Of a DNA stretch of 64,000 nucleotides, positions 32,327 through 43,288 are shown piece by piece. Origin of the DNA: Chryseobacterium lacus (GTDB taxonomy: Bacteria; Bacteroidota; Bacteroidia; Flavobacteriales; Weeksellaceae); assembly GCF_003336205.1 (NCBI RefSeq), contig NZ_QPIE01000004.1:1-64000 (forward strand). Direction: 5' to 3'. Position 1 is the stretch's first letter; each line of letters begins with the position of its first letter. A program made the position numbers and the translations under genes. A model generated the notes under the pieces. It ran no database searches, had not been told where the DNA came from, and saw only the letters and a list, made by a program, of their open reading frames with translations.

Positions 32327-32420
32327 AATGTAATTTTTAATAAAAAAAGCGAAGATGCTGATAGGGAAAAAGACACACAAAATGGGTGCTGGAAAAGACA
32401 CTTCTTCGACCGAAAATTTG

Positions 32421-32428
32421 TATTTTTG
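32421..32428 (+). promoter_or_regulatory. -7 box TATTTTTG
   Basis: Exact TAnnTTTG match 17 nt ahead of the aminotransferase ATG at 32446. Confidence 0.65.
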
Positions 32429-32445
32429 TGAAAATAAAAAAAGCA

Positions 32446-33651
32446 ATGCCACAAATATCAAAAAGGGCTGAAAATATGCCTGCTTCCCCAGTTAGAAAAC
32501 TGGTTCCGTTCGCCACTCAGGCCAAGCAACGGGGAATGAAAGTGTATCACCTGAACATCGGCCAGCCCGACATCAAAACTCCTGAAACGGCGATGGAAGC
32601 CATCAGGAATATTGACCTGACTGTTTTGGAATATGCCCTTTCTGAAGGAAATATAGAATACAGAAATGCATTGGTAACGTACTATCATTCTTTGGGTTTT
32701 ACCGACCTTACTCCGAATAATTTCATCGTGACGAACGGAGGTTCCGAAGCTTTGAATTTTGCCATCTCCACCCTTTGTGATGATGGGGATGAGGTGATTA
32801 TTCCGGAACCTTATTATGCCAATTATAATGGTTTTGCCAACACCTTCCGTGTGAATGTAGTTGCGGTGCCGTCTACTATTGATACCGGTTTTGCCCTTCC
32901 TTCTATTGAAGAATTTGAGAAAAAAATAACGCCGAGAACAAAGGCTATTATCATCTGTAATCCCGGAAATCCCACAGGATATCTGTATTCGTTGGAGGAA
33001 CTTAAGAAGTTGGCAGAAATCGCACTGAAGCATGACATCGTCATTATTTCAGACGAAGTGTACCGGGAATACGTGTATGACGGACATCAGCAGATTTCGA
33101 TGCTGGAGTTTACAGAACTGAAAGACCATTGCATTATTATTGATTCCGAATCGAAAAGATATTCGATGTGCGGAGCGCGGATTGGCTGCATGATTACCCG
33201 GTCTCAAAAAATTCATGATGCTGCGATGCTTTTCGCACAGGCTAGGCTCAGTCCGGTGCTTTTAGGCCAGATTGCCGCCACTGCAGCGCATGAAAATGAC
33301 CAGGAATATATTCGGAATGTGCGGGAAGAATACACCCACCGCAGAAATGTTCTTGTTGATTTACTAAACGGAATTCCCGGTGTGATCTGTCCGAAACCAA
33401 AAGGAGCTTTCTACTGTGTGGCGGAACTTCCTGTGGATGATACCGAAAAATTTGCCCAATGGTTGCTGGAAGTGTATTCCAACAATAATGAAACGATCAT
33501 GGTGGCACCGGCAGGCGGTTTTTACAGTGATCCTGAACTGGGAAAAAAACAGGTTCGCATCGCTTACGTTCTGAAAGAAGAAGATTTGAGAAGAAGCGTA
33601 GAACTGCTGAAAGATGCTTTGGAAAAATACAGAATTTCTTTTAATCTTTAA
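32446..33651 (+). CDS. Class I/II PLP-dependent aminotransferase
   Basis: A 401-residue aminotransferase of the aspartate-aminotransferase fold. Visible are VYHLNIGQPDIKTPE near residue 34, IICNPGNPTGYLYS (Asn that holds PLP), VIISDEVYREYVYDG (Asp and Tyr), SESKRYSMCGARIGC with the Schiff-base Lys, and PKGAFYCVAELP near the C terminus. The exact substrate cannot be told. The ATG at 32446 is fixed by the promoter; the 20 residues before it in frame are not part of the protein. Divergent from the phosphoesterase gene. Confidence 0.93.
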   Translation: MPQISKRAENMPASPVRKLVPFATQAKQRGMKVYHLNIGQPDIKTPETAMEAIRNIDLTVLEYALSEGNIEYRNALVTYYHSLGFTDLTPNNFIVTNGGSEALNFAISTLCDDGDEVIIPEPYYANYNGFANTFRVNVVAVPSTIDTGFALPSIEEFEKKITPRTKAIIICNPGNPTGYLYSLEELKKLAEIALKHDIVIISDEVYREYVYDGHQQISMLEFTELKDHCIIIDSESKRYSMCGARIGCMITRSQKIHDAAMLFAQARLSPVLLGQIAATAAHENDQEYIRNVREEYTHRRNVLVDLLNGIPGVICPKPKGAFYCVAELPVDDTEKFAQWLLEVYSNNNETIMVAPAGGFYSDPELGKKQVRIAYVLKEEDLRRSVELLKDALEKYRISFNL

Positions 33652-33671
33652 TGAAATATCATAAGAATTAC

Positions 33672-33708
33672 AGCCGCGGATTTTCGGATTCGTGGCTTTT
33701 ATTTTTTA
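33672..33708 (+). terminator. Terminator of the aminotransferase gene
   Basis: Stem AGCCGCG/CGTGGCT (one G-U) with a 12-nt loop, followed by TTTATTTTTT, 20 nt past the stop codon. Confidence 0.75.
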
Positions 33709-33727
33709 ATTTTACCGCTTTATTTTT

Positions 33728-33924
33728 TCAGAGCCTGTTTAAATTTTACAATTTTCAATTTTATAGCTATTTTTGGATGGATTTTGCTCTTTTAGGTTGA
33801 AATTTTAGCGGGCTAAACTAAAAAATAAAAGGGTGAAATACGCCGAAAGAGCATAAAAGTGTCATTGAGAATGATTAAAATACCTATACTAAAAATATTT
33901 CGTTAAAATTTAAACAGGCTCTGA
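33728..33924. mobile_element. 197-bp MITE-like element with 21-bp terminal inverted repeats
   Basis: The first 21 bases, TCAGAGCCTGTTTAAATTTTA, are given here in two pieces: TCAGAGCCTG and TTTAAATTTTA; they are matched exactly in reverse complement at 33904-33924. The interior is AT-rich, has no open frame and contains an inner inverted repeat GCTCTTT/AAAGAGC. No transposase is present, as expected of a non-autonomous element derived from an IS. A target duplication is not obvious. The right end is 2 bp before the murB ATG, so the element now forms the murB leader. Confidence 0.8.
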
Positions 33925-33926
33925 GA

Positions 33927-34961
33927 ATGGATTGGCTTCAAAATGTATCTTTAAAATTGCATAATACCTTCGGTGTAGAAGTTTCTGCCCGTTATTTTGC
34001 TGAAGTTCATTCAGAAGAAGAATTAATTTCTGTTTTGAGAAATTATCGCAGGTTGCAGAAAAACAATCCTCCAATTCCGTTGCTGTTTCTCGGTGGCGGA
34101 AGTAATGTTCTTTTCCTGCATGATTTTACCGGCCTTGTTATTAAATTAAATATCAAAGGCATAAAAGAAGAAATTATTGACGATAATCATGTATTGATCT
34201 CTTCCGGTGCGGGTGAAAACTGGCATGACTTCGTGATGTATTGTTTGGAAAAGAATTATGGAGGCCTGGAAAATCTTTCCTTAATTCCCGGAAATGTGGG
34301 AACCTCACCAATGCAGAATATCGGCGCTTACGGTACGGAAATTAAAGATCATTTTGTAGAATGCAAAGTGCTGAATCTGGAAACTCTGGAAATCGAATAT
34401 TTCAATAAAGAAGAGTGCAGATTTGGCTATCGGGAATCTGTTTTCAAAAGAGAAGGGAAAGGGAAATATGTGATTCTGGAAGTCAGTTTTTCTCTCACAA
34501 CACATCAGCATTTGGTAAAAACTGGTTATGGCGCTATTCAGCAAGAACTGGAGACAATGAATGTTGAGAATCCTACGATTCAAGATGTTTCTGCAGCCGT
34601 TATTTCTATCAGAAAAAGCAAACTTCCGGATCCGTCAATCACCGGAAATGCGGGCAGTTTTTTTAAAAATCCCACCATTCCGTTAACCCAGTTTGAAAAC
34701 CTGCAAAAAGAAAATCCAGATATGCCGTCGTATCCCGCAGGCCATTTGGTGAAGATTCCTGCCGGCTGGCTTATCGAACAGTGTGGCTGGAAAGGCCGCC
34801 AATCCGGAAATGTGGGTTGCCATGAACTTCAGGCTTTGGTGATTGTGAATGCCACAGGTAACGCTTCCGGACAGGAAATTTATGATTTCTCAGAACAGAT
34901 CATCCATTCGGTACAGGAGAAATTCGGCATTGTGCTGGAAAGAGAAGTGAATATTATATAA
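33927..34961 (+). CDS. murB: UDP-N-acetylenolpyruvoylglucosamine reductase
   Basis: A 344-residue FAD enzyme that makes UDP-N-acetylmuramate for peptidoglycan in the cytoplasm. It starts MDWLQNVSLKLHNTFGV, then PLLFLGGGSNVLF (FAD binding), ENLSLIPGNVGTSPMQNIGAYG (about 112-133), FGYRESVFK (type I Tyr loop), NAGSFFKNP near 248 with the catalytic Ser, and a closing HELQALVIVNATGNASGQEI. The start is directly at the right end of a MITE-like element, so its promoter and ribosome site come from or through that element. Confidence 0.96.
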   Translation: MDWLQNVSLKLHNTFGVEVSARYFAEVHSEEELISVLRNYRRLQKNNPPIPLLFLGGGSNVLFLHDFTGLVIKLNIKGIKEEIIDDNHVLISSGAGENWHDFVMYCLEKNYGGLENLSLIPGNVGTSPMQNIGAYGTEIKDHFVECKVLNLETLEIEYFNKEECRFGYRESVFKREGKGKYVILEVSFSLTTHQHLVKTGYGAIQQELETMNVENPTIQDVSAAVISIRKSKLPDPSITGNAGSFFKNPTIPLTQFENLQKENPDMPSYPAGHLVKIPAGWLIEQCGWKGRQSGNVGCHELQALVIVNATGNASGQEIYDFSEQIIHSVQEKFGIVLEREVNII

Positions 34962-34975
34962 AGATCTGCTGACCT

Positions 34976-37507
34976 TTATTCCGATATTTTTTTAATGGCT
35001 TTCAGCATGTCAATTCCTTTTCCTATCACTGGTTTGAAGAGATCACCTTTTTTATCGAGCCGATCTTTGGCATTTTCAATATTCCAGTCGGTAGGTTTTA
35101 AGCCGGGTTTTACTTCCTTCCATTCTAAAGGCATCGAAACCGGAGCACCGTTTTTCGGGCGAATGCTGTAGACGCTTGCCAAGGTTTGTCCGCGCCGGTT
35201 TTGCAAATAGTCCAGATAAATCTTGCTTTTGTCACGTTTCTGAAGACTGCGTTCCAGCGTGGTGAGGTCCGGAAGTTCCTTCTGTACCATCTGCATCAGA
35301 ATATGTGCGAAATCTTTCACCTGATCGAAGGAATATTTCGCACCCATGGGAATATAAATGTGAATTCCCGAACTTCCTGAAGTTTTTGGATACCCTTCAA
35401 TATCAGCAATATCCAGTATTTTTTTTACTGAAAGCGCAGTTTCAATAACATCGTCAAAAGTGTTTTTTTCTGAAGGATCGAGGTCCAGAACCAGATAATC
35501 CGGGTTTTCGAGATTTTGTATTCTGCTGGTCCACACATTCAGATCGATACAGCCGAGATTATTAAGGTATGCCATGGTTGCCGCATCGTTACAGAGAATA
35601 TAACTGATGTTTTTCTCGTTGCTTTCGGAGAAAATTTCTTGGGTTTCTACCCAATCCGGCGTTTCGTCCGCTGCATCTTTCTGATAAAAACTCATGCCGT
35701 CGATTCCGTTGGGAAATCGGTTCATCGATTGGGGCCTGTCTTTCAGATGGGGCAGAATATAGGAAGCAACACTTTGGTAATACGCCACCACATCGCCTTT
35801 CGTTAGCTCATCTTTTGGAAAATAGATTTTATTTTGATTGGTTAGTTTCACTTCCTGCTTTCCGATTTTTTTCTGAATATCTTTCTTCTCTTTCACGATT
35901 TTTGGTTTTAAGGTAGGTTGAGGATCCATTTTTTCTGACACGACTGGTTTCAGGTCTTCAGCGGATTTATCTTCCCGAAGATGAAGGAATACCGGATGAC
36001 GGAAAATTCCGTCTTTTGTCTGCTCAGTATATTTAATTTCAGCAACCAACTTCGGGGAAATCCAGGTTGCCACCGCATTGGTTTTGGGTATCTTTTCAAA
36101 AGGTGATGTTTTTCTAATCAAAGGGGTCATCAATTCGTGGAGCTCTTTAAGGCTCCGGTCTGTAAATCCCGTTCCTGCATGTCCCGAGAAAGTGAGCTTT
36201 CCATCGATAAAAGTTCCTAAAATTAATGATCCGAAAAATTTTCTGGAACCCTGAGGTTCGGTAAAACCGCAAATCAAAACTTCCTCTGTTTGCAAGGTTT
36301 TTATTTTCAACCATTCTGAAGTCCGAACGCCTCTGCTGTAAGTACTTTCAATATTTTTTGCGATAATGCCTTCCAGTCCTGTTTGCTCAGCAAGTTTGAA
36401 AAATTCTTTTCCGTTTTCCAGAACATAGTCGTGGTATCGGATATAATCACTTTCCTTCAGGGCGTCTTTTAATAATTCTTTTCGCTGAAGATAGGAGAGT
36501 TGTTCGGTGGAATATCCGTTCAGCCAGATGATGTCGAATACCTGATACACCACATTCAGGTTAGGATGATCACCCATTTGCTGAAGCAACTGGAAATTAG
36601 GTTTTCCGGTGTGGTCATAAGCAACCAGTTCACCATCCACAACCATTTCATGATTCTGGAGTTTCAGGTGATTGTAGATTTTTTTAAATTTTTTGGAAAA
36701 ATCAATTCCGTTTCTGGAGTACAGTTGAGGTTCTTCCCGAAGGTCTGCAACAGCGCGATAGCCATCCCATTTTATTTCAAAAGCCCAGTTTTTGTCGTCG
36801 AAAGGTTCTTTGGCGTTTTTAGCGAGCATCGGAACGATATAATCGCTCACTTTTCCTGCACGGGCTAAGGAAAGTGCGTAATTTTTATAGGATTTTACGG
36901 TATTGGTTTGGCGGTTATCTTTTTTTTGATTTTTTTTTTCAAGGTAGGCCGTTACTTTGGAATCTTCGTCGGTAAATTCTTCCGCATCATACGGTTCGGA
37001 AGTGGCGAATTCATCTTTATGTTTGATCAGCAGCCATGCGTTTTCCTGCTTTGAATTTTTAATTTTAACCAATGCAAATCCGCCTTTCAGTTTTTCACCG
37101 TTGAGTTTAAATTTAAGGCTTTCCTTGTGAAGAGCTGTACGCATGACCAGATCGTCGGATTTCCCCTTGATTTTTTCCTCAGGCTCATACGTTCCGGAAT
37201 CCCAGATTTCCATTTCTCCCGCTCCGTAATTTCCTGCAGGAATACTGCCTTCAAAATCCTTGTATTCGTAAGGATGGTCTTCTGTCATCATCGCAAGCCT
37301 TTTATCTTCAGGATTCATGGACGGCCCTTTGGGAACCGCCCAGCTTTTCAGAACGCCTTCCATTTCAAGCCTCAAATCATAATGAAGGTGTGAAGCGGCA
37401 TGTCTTTGAACCACGAACTTCAAATCAGTTTTGCTTTCGCGGGACTTGCCTTTCGGTTCCGGGCTGTCGTCGAAATTTCTTTTTTTGTTGTATTCCTGAA
37501 GAGGCAT
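34976..37507 (-). CDS. ligD: Multifunctional DNA ligase D (NHEJ)
   Basis: An 843-residue protein that joins double-strand breaks with Ku. Domain order is phosphoesterase (residues ~1-165: FVVQRHAASHLHYDLRLE, PAGNYGAGEMEIWDSG), ATP-dependent ligase (~220-530: EIKWDGYRAV with catalytic Lys 246, VVDGELVAYD, EGIIAKNIES), then polymerase/primase (~550-843: MSFYQKDA, DYLVLDLDPSEK with the metal-binding Asp pair, SGSSGIHIYIP). All three catalytic sites appear intact. It is 21 nt downstream of ku on the same strand and convergent with murB. Confidence 0.97.
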   Translation of the reverse strand: MPLQEYNKKRNFDDSPEPKGKSRESKTDLKFVVQRHAASHLHYDLRLEMEGVLKSWAVPKGPSMNPEDKRLAMMTEDHPYEYKDFEGSIPAGNYGAGEMEIWDSGTYEPEEKIKGKSDDLVMRTALHKESLKFKLNGEKLKGGFALVKIKNSKQENAWLLIKHKDEFATSEPYDAEEFTDEDSKVTAYLEKKNQKKDNRQTNTVKSYKNYALSLARAGKVSDYIVPMLAKNAKEPFDDKNWAFEIKWDGYRAVADLREEPQLYSRNGIDFSKKFKKIYNHLKLQNHEMVVDGELVAYDHTGKPNFQLLQQMGDHPNLNVVYQVFDIIWLNGYSTEQLSYLQRKELLKDALKESDYIRYHDYVLENGKEFFKLAEQTGLEGIIAKNIESTYSRGVRTSEWLKIKTLQTEEVLICGFTEPQGSRKFFGSLILGTFIDGKLTFSGHAGTGFTDRSLKELHELMTPLIRKTSPFEKIPKTNAVATWISPKLVAEIKYTEQTKDGIFRHPVFLHLREDKSAEDLKPVVSEKMDPQPTLKPKIVKEKKDIQKKIGKQEVKLTNQNKIYFPKDELTKGDVVAYYQSVASYILPHLKDRPQSMNRFPNGIDGMSFYQKDAADETPDWVETQEIFSESNEKNISYILCNDAATMAYLNNLGCIDLNVWTSRIQNLENPDYLVLDLDPSEKNTFDDVIETALSVKKILDIADIEGYPKTSGSSGIHIYIPMGAKYSFDQVKDFAHILMQMVQKELPDLTTLERSLQKRDKSKIYLDYLQNRRGQTLASVYSIRPKNGAPVSMPLEWKEVKPGLKPTDWNIENAKDRLDKKGDLFKPVIGKGIDMLKAIKKISE

Positions 37508-37528
37508 AGATGATGTTTAAAAATGAAA

Positions 37529-38308
37529 TTAACCGGCTTTTTTCTTGCCAGATTCAAGGCTCGCTTTCAGTTGCGCCATCAAGTCGGAAGGAGCACTTTC
37601 GGGTTGTTCTTCCTCTATCGCTTTGGTTTTCTTTCCTTTCGCTTTCTGTTCGATGATTTTCATCAGATCATCGTGGTACGTATCTTTAAATTTTTCAGGA
37701 GTAAATTCTGTTGCCAACTGTTTGATCAGCGACTCTGCCATGTCCAGTTCTTCCGTTTTAGAAGCTTTTGCGGAAGGCATTTTCAGATCTTCATAACTTC
37801 TTATTTCATGTGGAAAACGCATGCGGTTCACCATCAGTATTTTATTTTCGAAAGGTCGGACCAATCCCAGGATTTCTTTTTCTCGCAGAATAAAAGTTCC
37901 GATTCCGGCCATTTTTGTTTTGATCAGCGCTTTCAGTAAGAGTTTATACGCCTCTTCACCATTTTTCTGAGGCTCCAGAAAATATGGCGTTTCAAAATAC
38001 GCCGGATCTATTTCTTCTTCTTTTACAAATTGTTTTACGGAAAGTATTTTGGATTTTTCGGGGCTAACGGCGGCAAAATCTTCAGGATCCAGAACGATAT
38101 AGCGGTCTTCCATTTTATATCCTTTTACGATATTTTCCCAAGCCACTTCTTTCCCCGTTTTTTCATTCACTCTTTTAAACCGGATATTGCTGAAATCTTT
38201 TTTATCCAACATATCCAGATCTAAGGCACTTGTTTCTGTTGCCGAATACAACTTTACAGGAATATTCACTAAGCCGAACCCGATGGCACCGTTCCAAATC
38301 GCTCTCAT
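37529..38308 (-). CDS. ku: Ku protein (NHEJ)
   Basis: A 259-residue bacterial Ku that forms a ring on DNA ends and recruits LigD. It begins MRAIWNGAIGFGLVNIPVKL, followed by RYIVLDPEDFAAV near residue 68, AGIGTFILREKE near 130 and a C-terminal Lys-rich tail (KAKGKKTK, about 227-234). The gene leads a ku-ligD operon and is divergent from exonuclease III across an 84-bp gap. Confidence 0.96.
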   Translation of the reverse strand: MRAIWNGAIGFGLVNIPVKLYSATETSALDLDMLDKKDFSNIRFKRVNEKTGKEVAWENIVKGYKMEDRYIVLDPEDFAAVSPEKSKILSVKQFVKEEEIDPAYFETPYFLEPQKNGEEAYKLLLKALIKTKMAGIGTFILREKEILGLVRPFENKILMVNRMRFPHEIRSYEDLKMPSAKASKTEELDMAESLIKQLATEFTPEKFKDTYHDDLMKIIEQKAKGKKTKAIEEEQPESAPSDLMAQLKASLESGKKKAG

Positions 38309-38392
38309 ATTTTGTTAATTGGTTCAATAATGGCTGCAAAAACAATGTCAAATACTATCAATCCGCAAATTGTGTTAAAATTATAAATCAAA

Positions 38393-39166
38393 ATGAAAAT
38401 TGCAACGTATAATGTAAACGGCGTTAATGGCAGATTGCCCGTTTTATTGCGCTGGTTGGAAGAAGCTCAGCCGGATGTAGTGTGTCTTCAGGAATTGAAG
38501 GCACCCCAGGAAAAATTCCCGTTGGAAGCGATACAAAACGCAGGATATCACGCTTTGTGGCACGGACAAAAATCGTGGAACGGTGTCGCTATTCTTTCCA
38601 AAGAAGCGCCAAAAGAAAGACGGAGAGGTTTGGAAGGCGAAGAGGAAGATCTTCAAAGCCGTTATTTGGAAGCAAAAATAGGAGAGCTTATTATTGGTTG
38701 TCTTTATTTGCCAAACGGAAATCCGTATCCGGGCCCCAAATTCGATTACAAACTTCGCTGGATGGAAAGGCTGAAAGCTCATGCTGAATTGCTCATTACT
38801 TCCGGGAAACCCGTTATTCTCGCTGGCGATTTTAACGTGATTCCTGAAGAAAAAGATGTGTATAAACCTGAAAGATGGGTGAATGATGCGCTTTTCAGGA
38901 CGGAAGTAAGGGAATCGTTTCAGGAACTTCAGGGTCAGGGCTGGACAGATGCGTTGCGGGAACGCTATCCAGATGAAATTATCTACACTTTTTGGGATTA
39001 TTTCCGAAATGCTTATCAGCGAAATGCGGGATTGCGTATTGATCATTTTCTGCTTTCTCCCGCAATGAAAGATCGATTAAAAAAAGTAGTAGTGGACAGT
39101 CATGTACGGGGATGGGAAAAAACCAGTGATCATGCTCCGGTGTGGATTCAAATTGCTGACTCATAA
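38393..39166 (+). CDS. xth: Exodeoxyribonuclease III
   Basis: A 257-residue AP endonuclease/3' exonuclease. Motifs are KIATYNVNGVNGRL at the N terminus, VVCLQELKAPQEKFP with the metal-binding Glu (~34), VILAGDFNVIPEEKDVY (about 141-157), RIDHFLLSP and TSDHAPVWIQI with the catalytic His near the end. It acts in base-excision repair, and its position next to ku-ligD groups the break-repair genes. The start ATG follows AAATCAAA. Confidence 0.95.
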   Translation: MKIATYNVNGVNGRLPVLLRWLEEAQPDVVCLQELKAPQEKFPLEAIQNAGYHALWHGQKSWNGVAILSKEAPKERRRGLEGEEEDLQSRYLEAKIGELIIGCLYLPNGNPYPGPKFDYKLRWMERLKAHAELLITSGKPVILAGDFNVIPEEKDVYKPERWVNDALFRTEVRESFQELQGQGWTDALRERYPDEIIYTFWDYFRNAYQRNAGLRIDHFLLSPAMKDRLKKVVVDSHVRGWEKTSDHAPVWIQIADS

Positions 39167-39230
39167 AATATTGATATAAATTGGGATGAGTAAGTCATTA
39201 AAATTATTGTTCTCATTTCTAGTAGTGTAA

Positions 39231-41216
<1,986 letters not shown>

Positions 41217-41248
41217 TTGACGGCTAAAATCGATTAAAAATAATTATT

Positions 41249-41285
41249 AAATCGCTGTAAACGTAATGTTTGCGGCGATTTTTTT
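41249..41285 (+). terminator. Terminator of dnaK
   Basis: Fourteen continuous pairs AAATCGCTGTAAAC/GTTTGCGGCGATTT (two G-U) with loop GTAAT, then five T (counting the stem end, seven). Confidence 0.9.
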
Positions 41286-41851
41286 CTTTCATTTACGTTC
41301 TTGTGTTTTTGGTTATTCCGATAATCGTCCGTCTTGTTCAAAACAAAATACTCAGATTTCATACAACGCATGAGCCCATACTGAAAATGAAGACTCGGTG
41401 TTGAAAAATATCCGCTCAGATTTTTCCTGTTATTGTAAGGTGAAGATTTTTCGGTAATATTGTATTGAAGATCCTACTAAAAAACTAAATGATGGCCCAT
41501 CTCGAATACCAAATGTTTCCGTCTCAGTTTAAACATTGCATGCTGGTGGAGTTAAACCTGTTAATCGAAAAATTACTCCTCATTTTACGGTTAATGGATT
41601 CCTAAGACTTATAATCATTAAAGCTTTCTTCTAACGAATTTTCTGAAATGGATCTTATGGGTTACGGTTATCTCGGTAGTTTTATTTATTGACACCATGA
41701 TTTGGGGTTTTTTAGTAGAATCTTTTCCCGATTTTGCCACAGTTATTATCCTTATTGCCACTTTTTCTATGGTTATTTTTTAAACCTGATGACAACGATG
41801 CGTTTTAAGAGTAATACTCAAATGAACTTGGAACTTATTATATTATGCAAC
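41286..41851. other. Intergenic between dnaK and the OmpA gene
   Basis: About 570 bp with no intact gene. The only notable part is a stop-to-stop frame with two hydrophobic segments at 41622-41783, listed separately. Confidence 0.45.
41622..41783 (+). pseudogene. Possible remnant of a two-span membrane peptide
   Basis: Fifty-three sense codons between in-frame stops. The translation has LWVTVISVVLFIDTMIWG and FATVIILIATFSMVIF, two clean membrane spans with a short VESFPD turn. No ATG, GTG or TTG is in place before the first span; the only ATG (41697) lies inside it. Either the N terminus was lost or a rare start (CTG at 41643) is used. Confidence 0.3.
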
Positions 41852-41882
41852 AAAAAAAGCTGCTTCTCCCGAAACAGCTTTG
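41852..41882 (-). terminator. Terminator of the OmpA-family gene
   Basis: Stem AAAGCTG/CAGCTTT extended by TTC/GAA, read leftward and ending in seven T, directly after the stop codon at 41887. Confidence 0.85.
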
Positions 41883-41886
41883 CTTT

Positions 41887-43149
41887 TTATTTTGTAAATC
41901 GCACTGACATTCTGCGGTCGACGGCCCGAGCTTCATCGGAGGCATCGGCGGGAATGGTGGCGTGTTGACTGCCGTATCCTTCGGCACCGGTCACTTGAGA
42001 ACCTACGCCCAGTTTTTCCAATTCAGATTTAATGAAATTGGCTCTCTGCTGTGATAAGTTTACATTAGCCGCTTCATCGCCCACTTTATCTGTATATCCG
42101 CCCACTTTTATTTTAACTTCCGGATATGCTTTTAATATTTTCGCCAAATTTTCAAGCTGTCCTTCTGATCCGGGTTCAAGTTTATTATAGGAACCCATTT
42201 GAAATTGAACATTGTCGAAATCATACCAAGTTTCCTTCAAGGCGTCGTCATTTGCTGCATTCTGATAATTTCCTGATTTCAAAAAGTCGATCATTTGCTG
42301 CTCCATTCCGTTGGCATATCCTTTCAAAGGAGTGCCATTCAGGTCAATATCTGTTATGGTGGCGGAAGGAGTATTTCCCTGATATGCTACGGTATCTTCC
42401 TGTATTATGGTGGAATCGGAAGGTAAATCTTCTGTAGATGTAGTTTCCCGGTTGTCGCATTGTTTCCAAAGAAACCATGCAGCAAGTGTGAGTAAAACCA
42501 GAGGAATAAGCCATTTCAAAACAGAACCGCTTTCTTTGTCATCCGGATTCGGCGGCAAATGGGTATGCCCGGCTCTGGTAATCCGCGCTGTAGATTCAGC
42601 ATCGGATGTAGTGGCTTGAGATGGCGCAGGTTGTTCGAATTTATTTTCCAGGCCTAATGCTGATGCCGATAAACCGATGGGAAGCATTGACGCTACTGCT
42701 GATTTTTGATTGTCTAATAGCGTAGAAATTTCAGATCTTTCCATGTTCTGATCCGCTGCGTACTTCCCTATGGAACCTATAATTGCGCCCGCAACGATAT
42801 TTAATAAACTTCCTGACGAAGCATTACTGATGCCGGAAAATTCACTTATCTTATCCAATATTCCGTTGGTTTTCTCTCCCAGAATCGCGGAAACGACCGC
42901 CGTAATCGTAGGGCTGGCTGCTGTAGATTCCTGAAGATTTCCTAAAAGTGCGCTGTGATGATCTCCTGTAACGGCATCTAAAATGGCGGGGTGCGTGGAA
43001 TTATTGGCGATTCCTCCAAAAACCACTGGCAATAATCCGCTGATGGCTTTGGAGATTCCCGATTCACTTTCCTGAAGTTGCGCTGCCAGTCGAGTGATCA
43101 ATGCAGAACCCAATTGTCCTTGTATAAGATCAATAATGTTTACAGACAT
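41887..43149 (-). CDS. DUF937-OmpA fusion envelope protein
   Basis: A 420-residue protein. Residues ~1-165 resemble DUF937/YidB: SVNIIDLIQGQLG, ESGISKAISGLLPVVFGG and NIVAGAIIGSIGKYAADQN. A single membrane helix (SVLKWLIPLVLLTLAAWFLW, residues ~209-228) is followed by a linker and a C-terminal OmpA-like peptidoglycan-binding domain (about 300-420: VKIKVGGYTDKVGDEAANVNLSQ quoted in part as VGGYTDKVGDEAANV, QQRANFIKSEL, DRRMSVRF). It probably spans the inner membrane and holds the wall. Monocistronic. Confidence 0.9.
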   Translation of the reverse strand: MSVNIIDLIQGQLGSALITRLAAQLQESESGISKAISGLLPVVFGGIANNSTHPAILDAVTGDHHSALLGNLQESTAASPTITAVVSAILGEKTNGILDKISEFSGISNASSGSLLNIVAGAIIGSIGKYAADQNMERSEISTLLDNQKSAVASMLPIGLSASALGLENKFEQPAPSQATTSDAESTARITRAGHTHLPPNPDDKESGSVLKWLIPLVLLTLAAWFLWKQCDNRETTSTEDLPSDSTIIQEDTVAYQGNTPSATITDIDLNGTPLKGYANGMEQQMIDFLKSGNYQNAANDDALKETWYDFDNVQFQMGSYNKLEPGSEGQLENLAKILKAYPEVKIKVGGYTDKVGDEAANVNLSQQRANFIKSELEKLGVGSQVTGAEGYGSQHATIPADASDEARAVDRRMSVRFTK

Positions 43150-43187
43150 AATAGTTTATTTAATATTACATTCTGCGATACAAAAAC

Positions 43188-43216
43188 TAATCCAAACCTG
43201 CTTTAGGTTTGGATTA
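43188..43216 (-). terminator. Terminator of proS
   Basis: Twelve-base perfect stem TAATCCAAACCT/AGGTTTGGATTA with a 5-nt loop; read leftward it is followed by GTTTTTG. It lies 72 nt past the proS stop. Confidence 0.75.
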
Positions 43217-43288
43217 ATACAAAATTTTTTAAACAAATGTTTAGAACTTACTGAAAGATAAATTCTTCCGGCAAAAAATTTAACAAGT

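Noticed and set aside
32458-33033. 191-codon antisense frame in the aminotransferase gene
   Set aside because: The plus-strand frame has all aminotransferase motifs; the antisense frame is low-complexity and without a start context.
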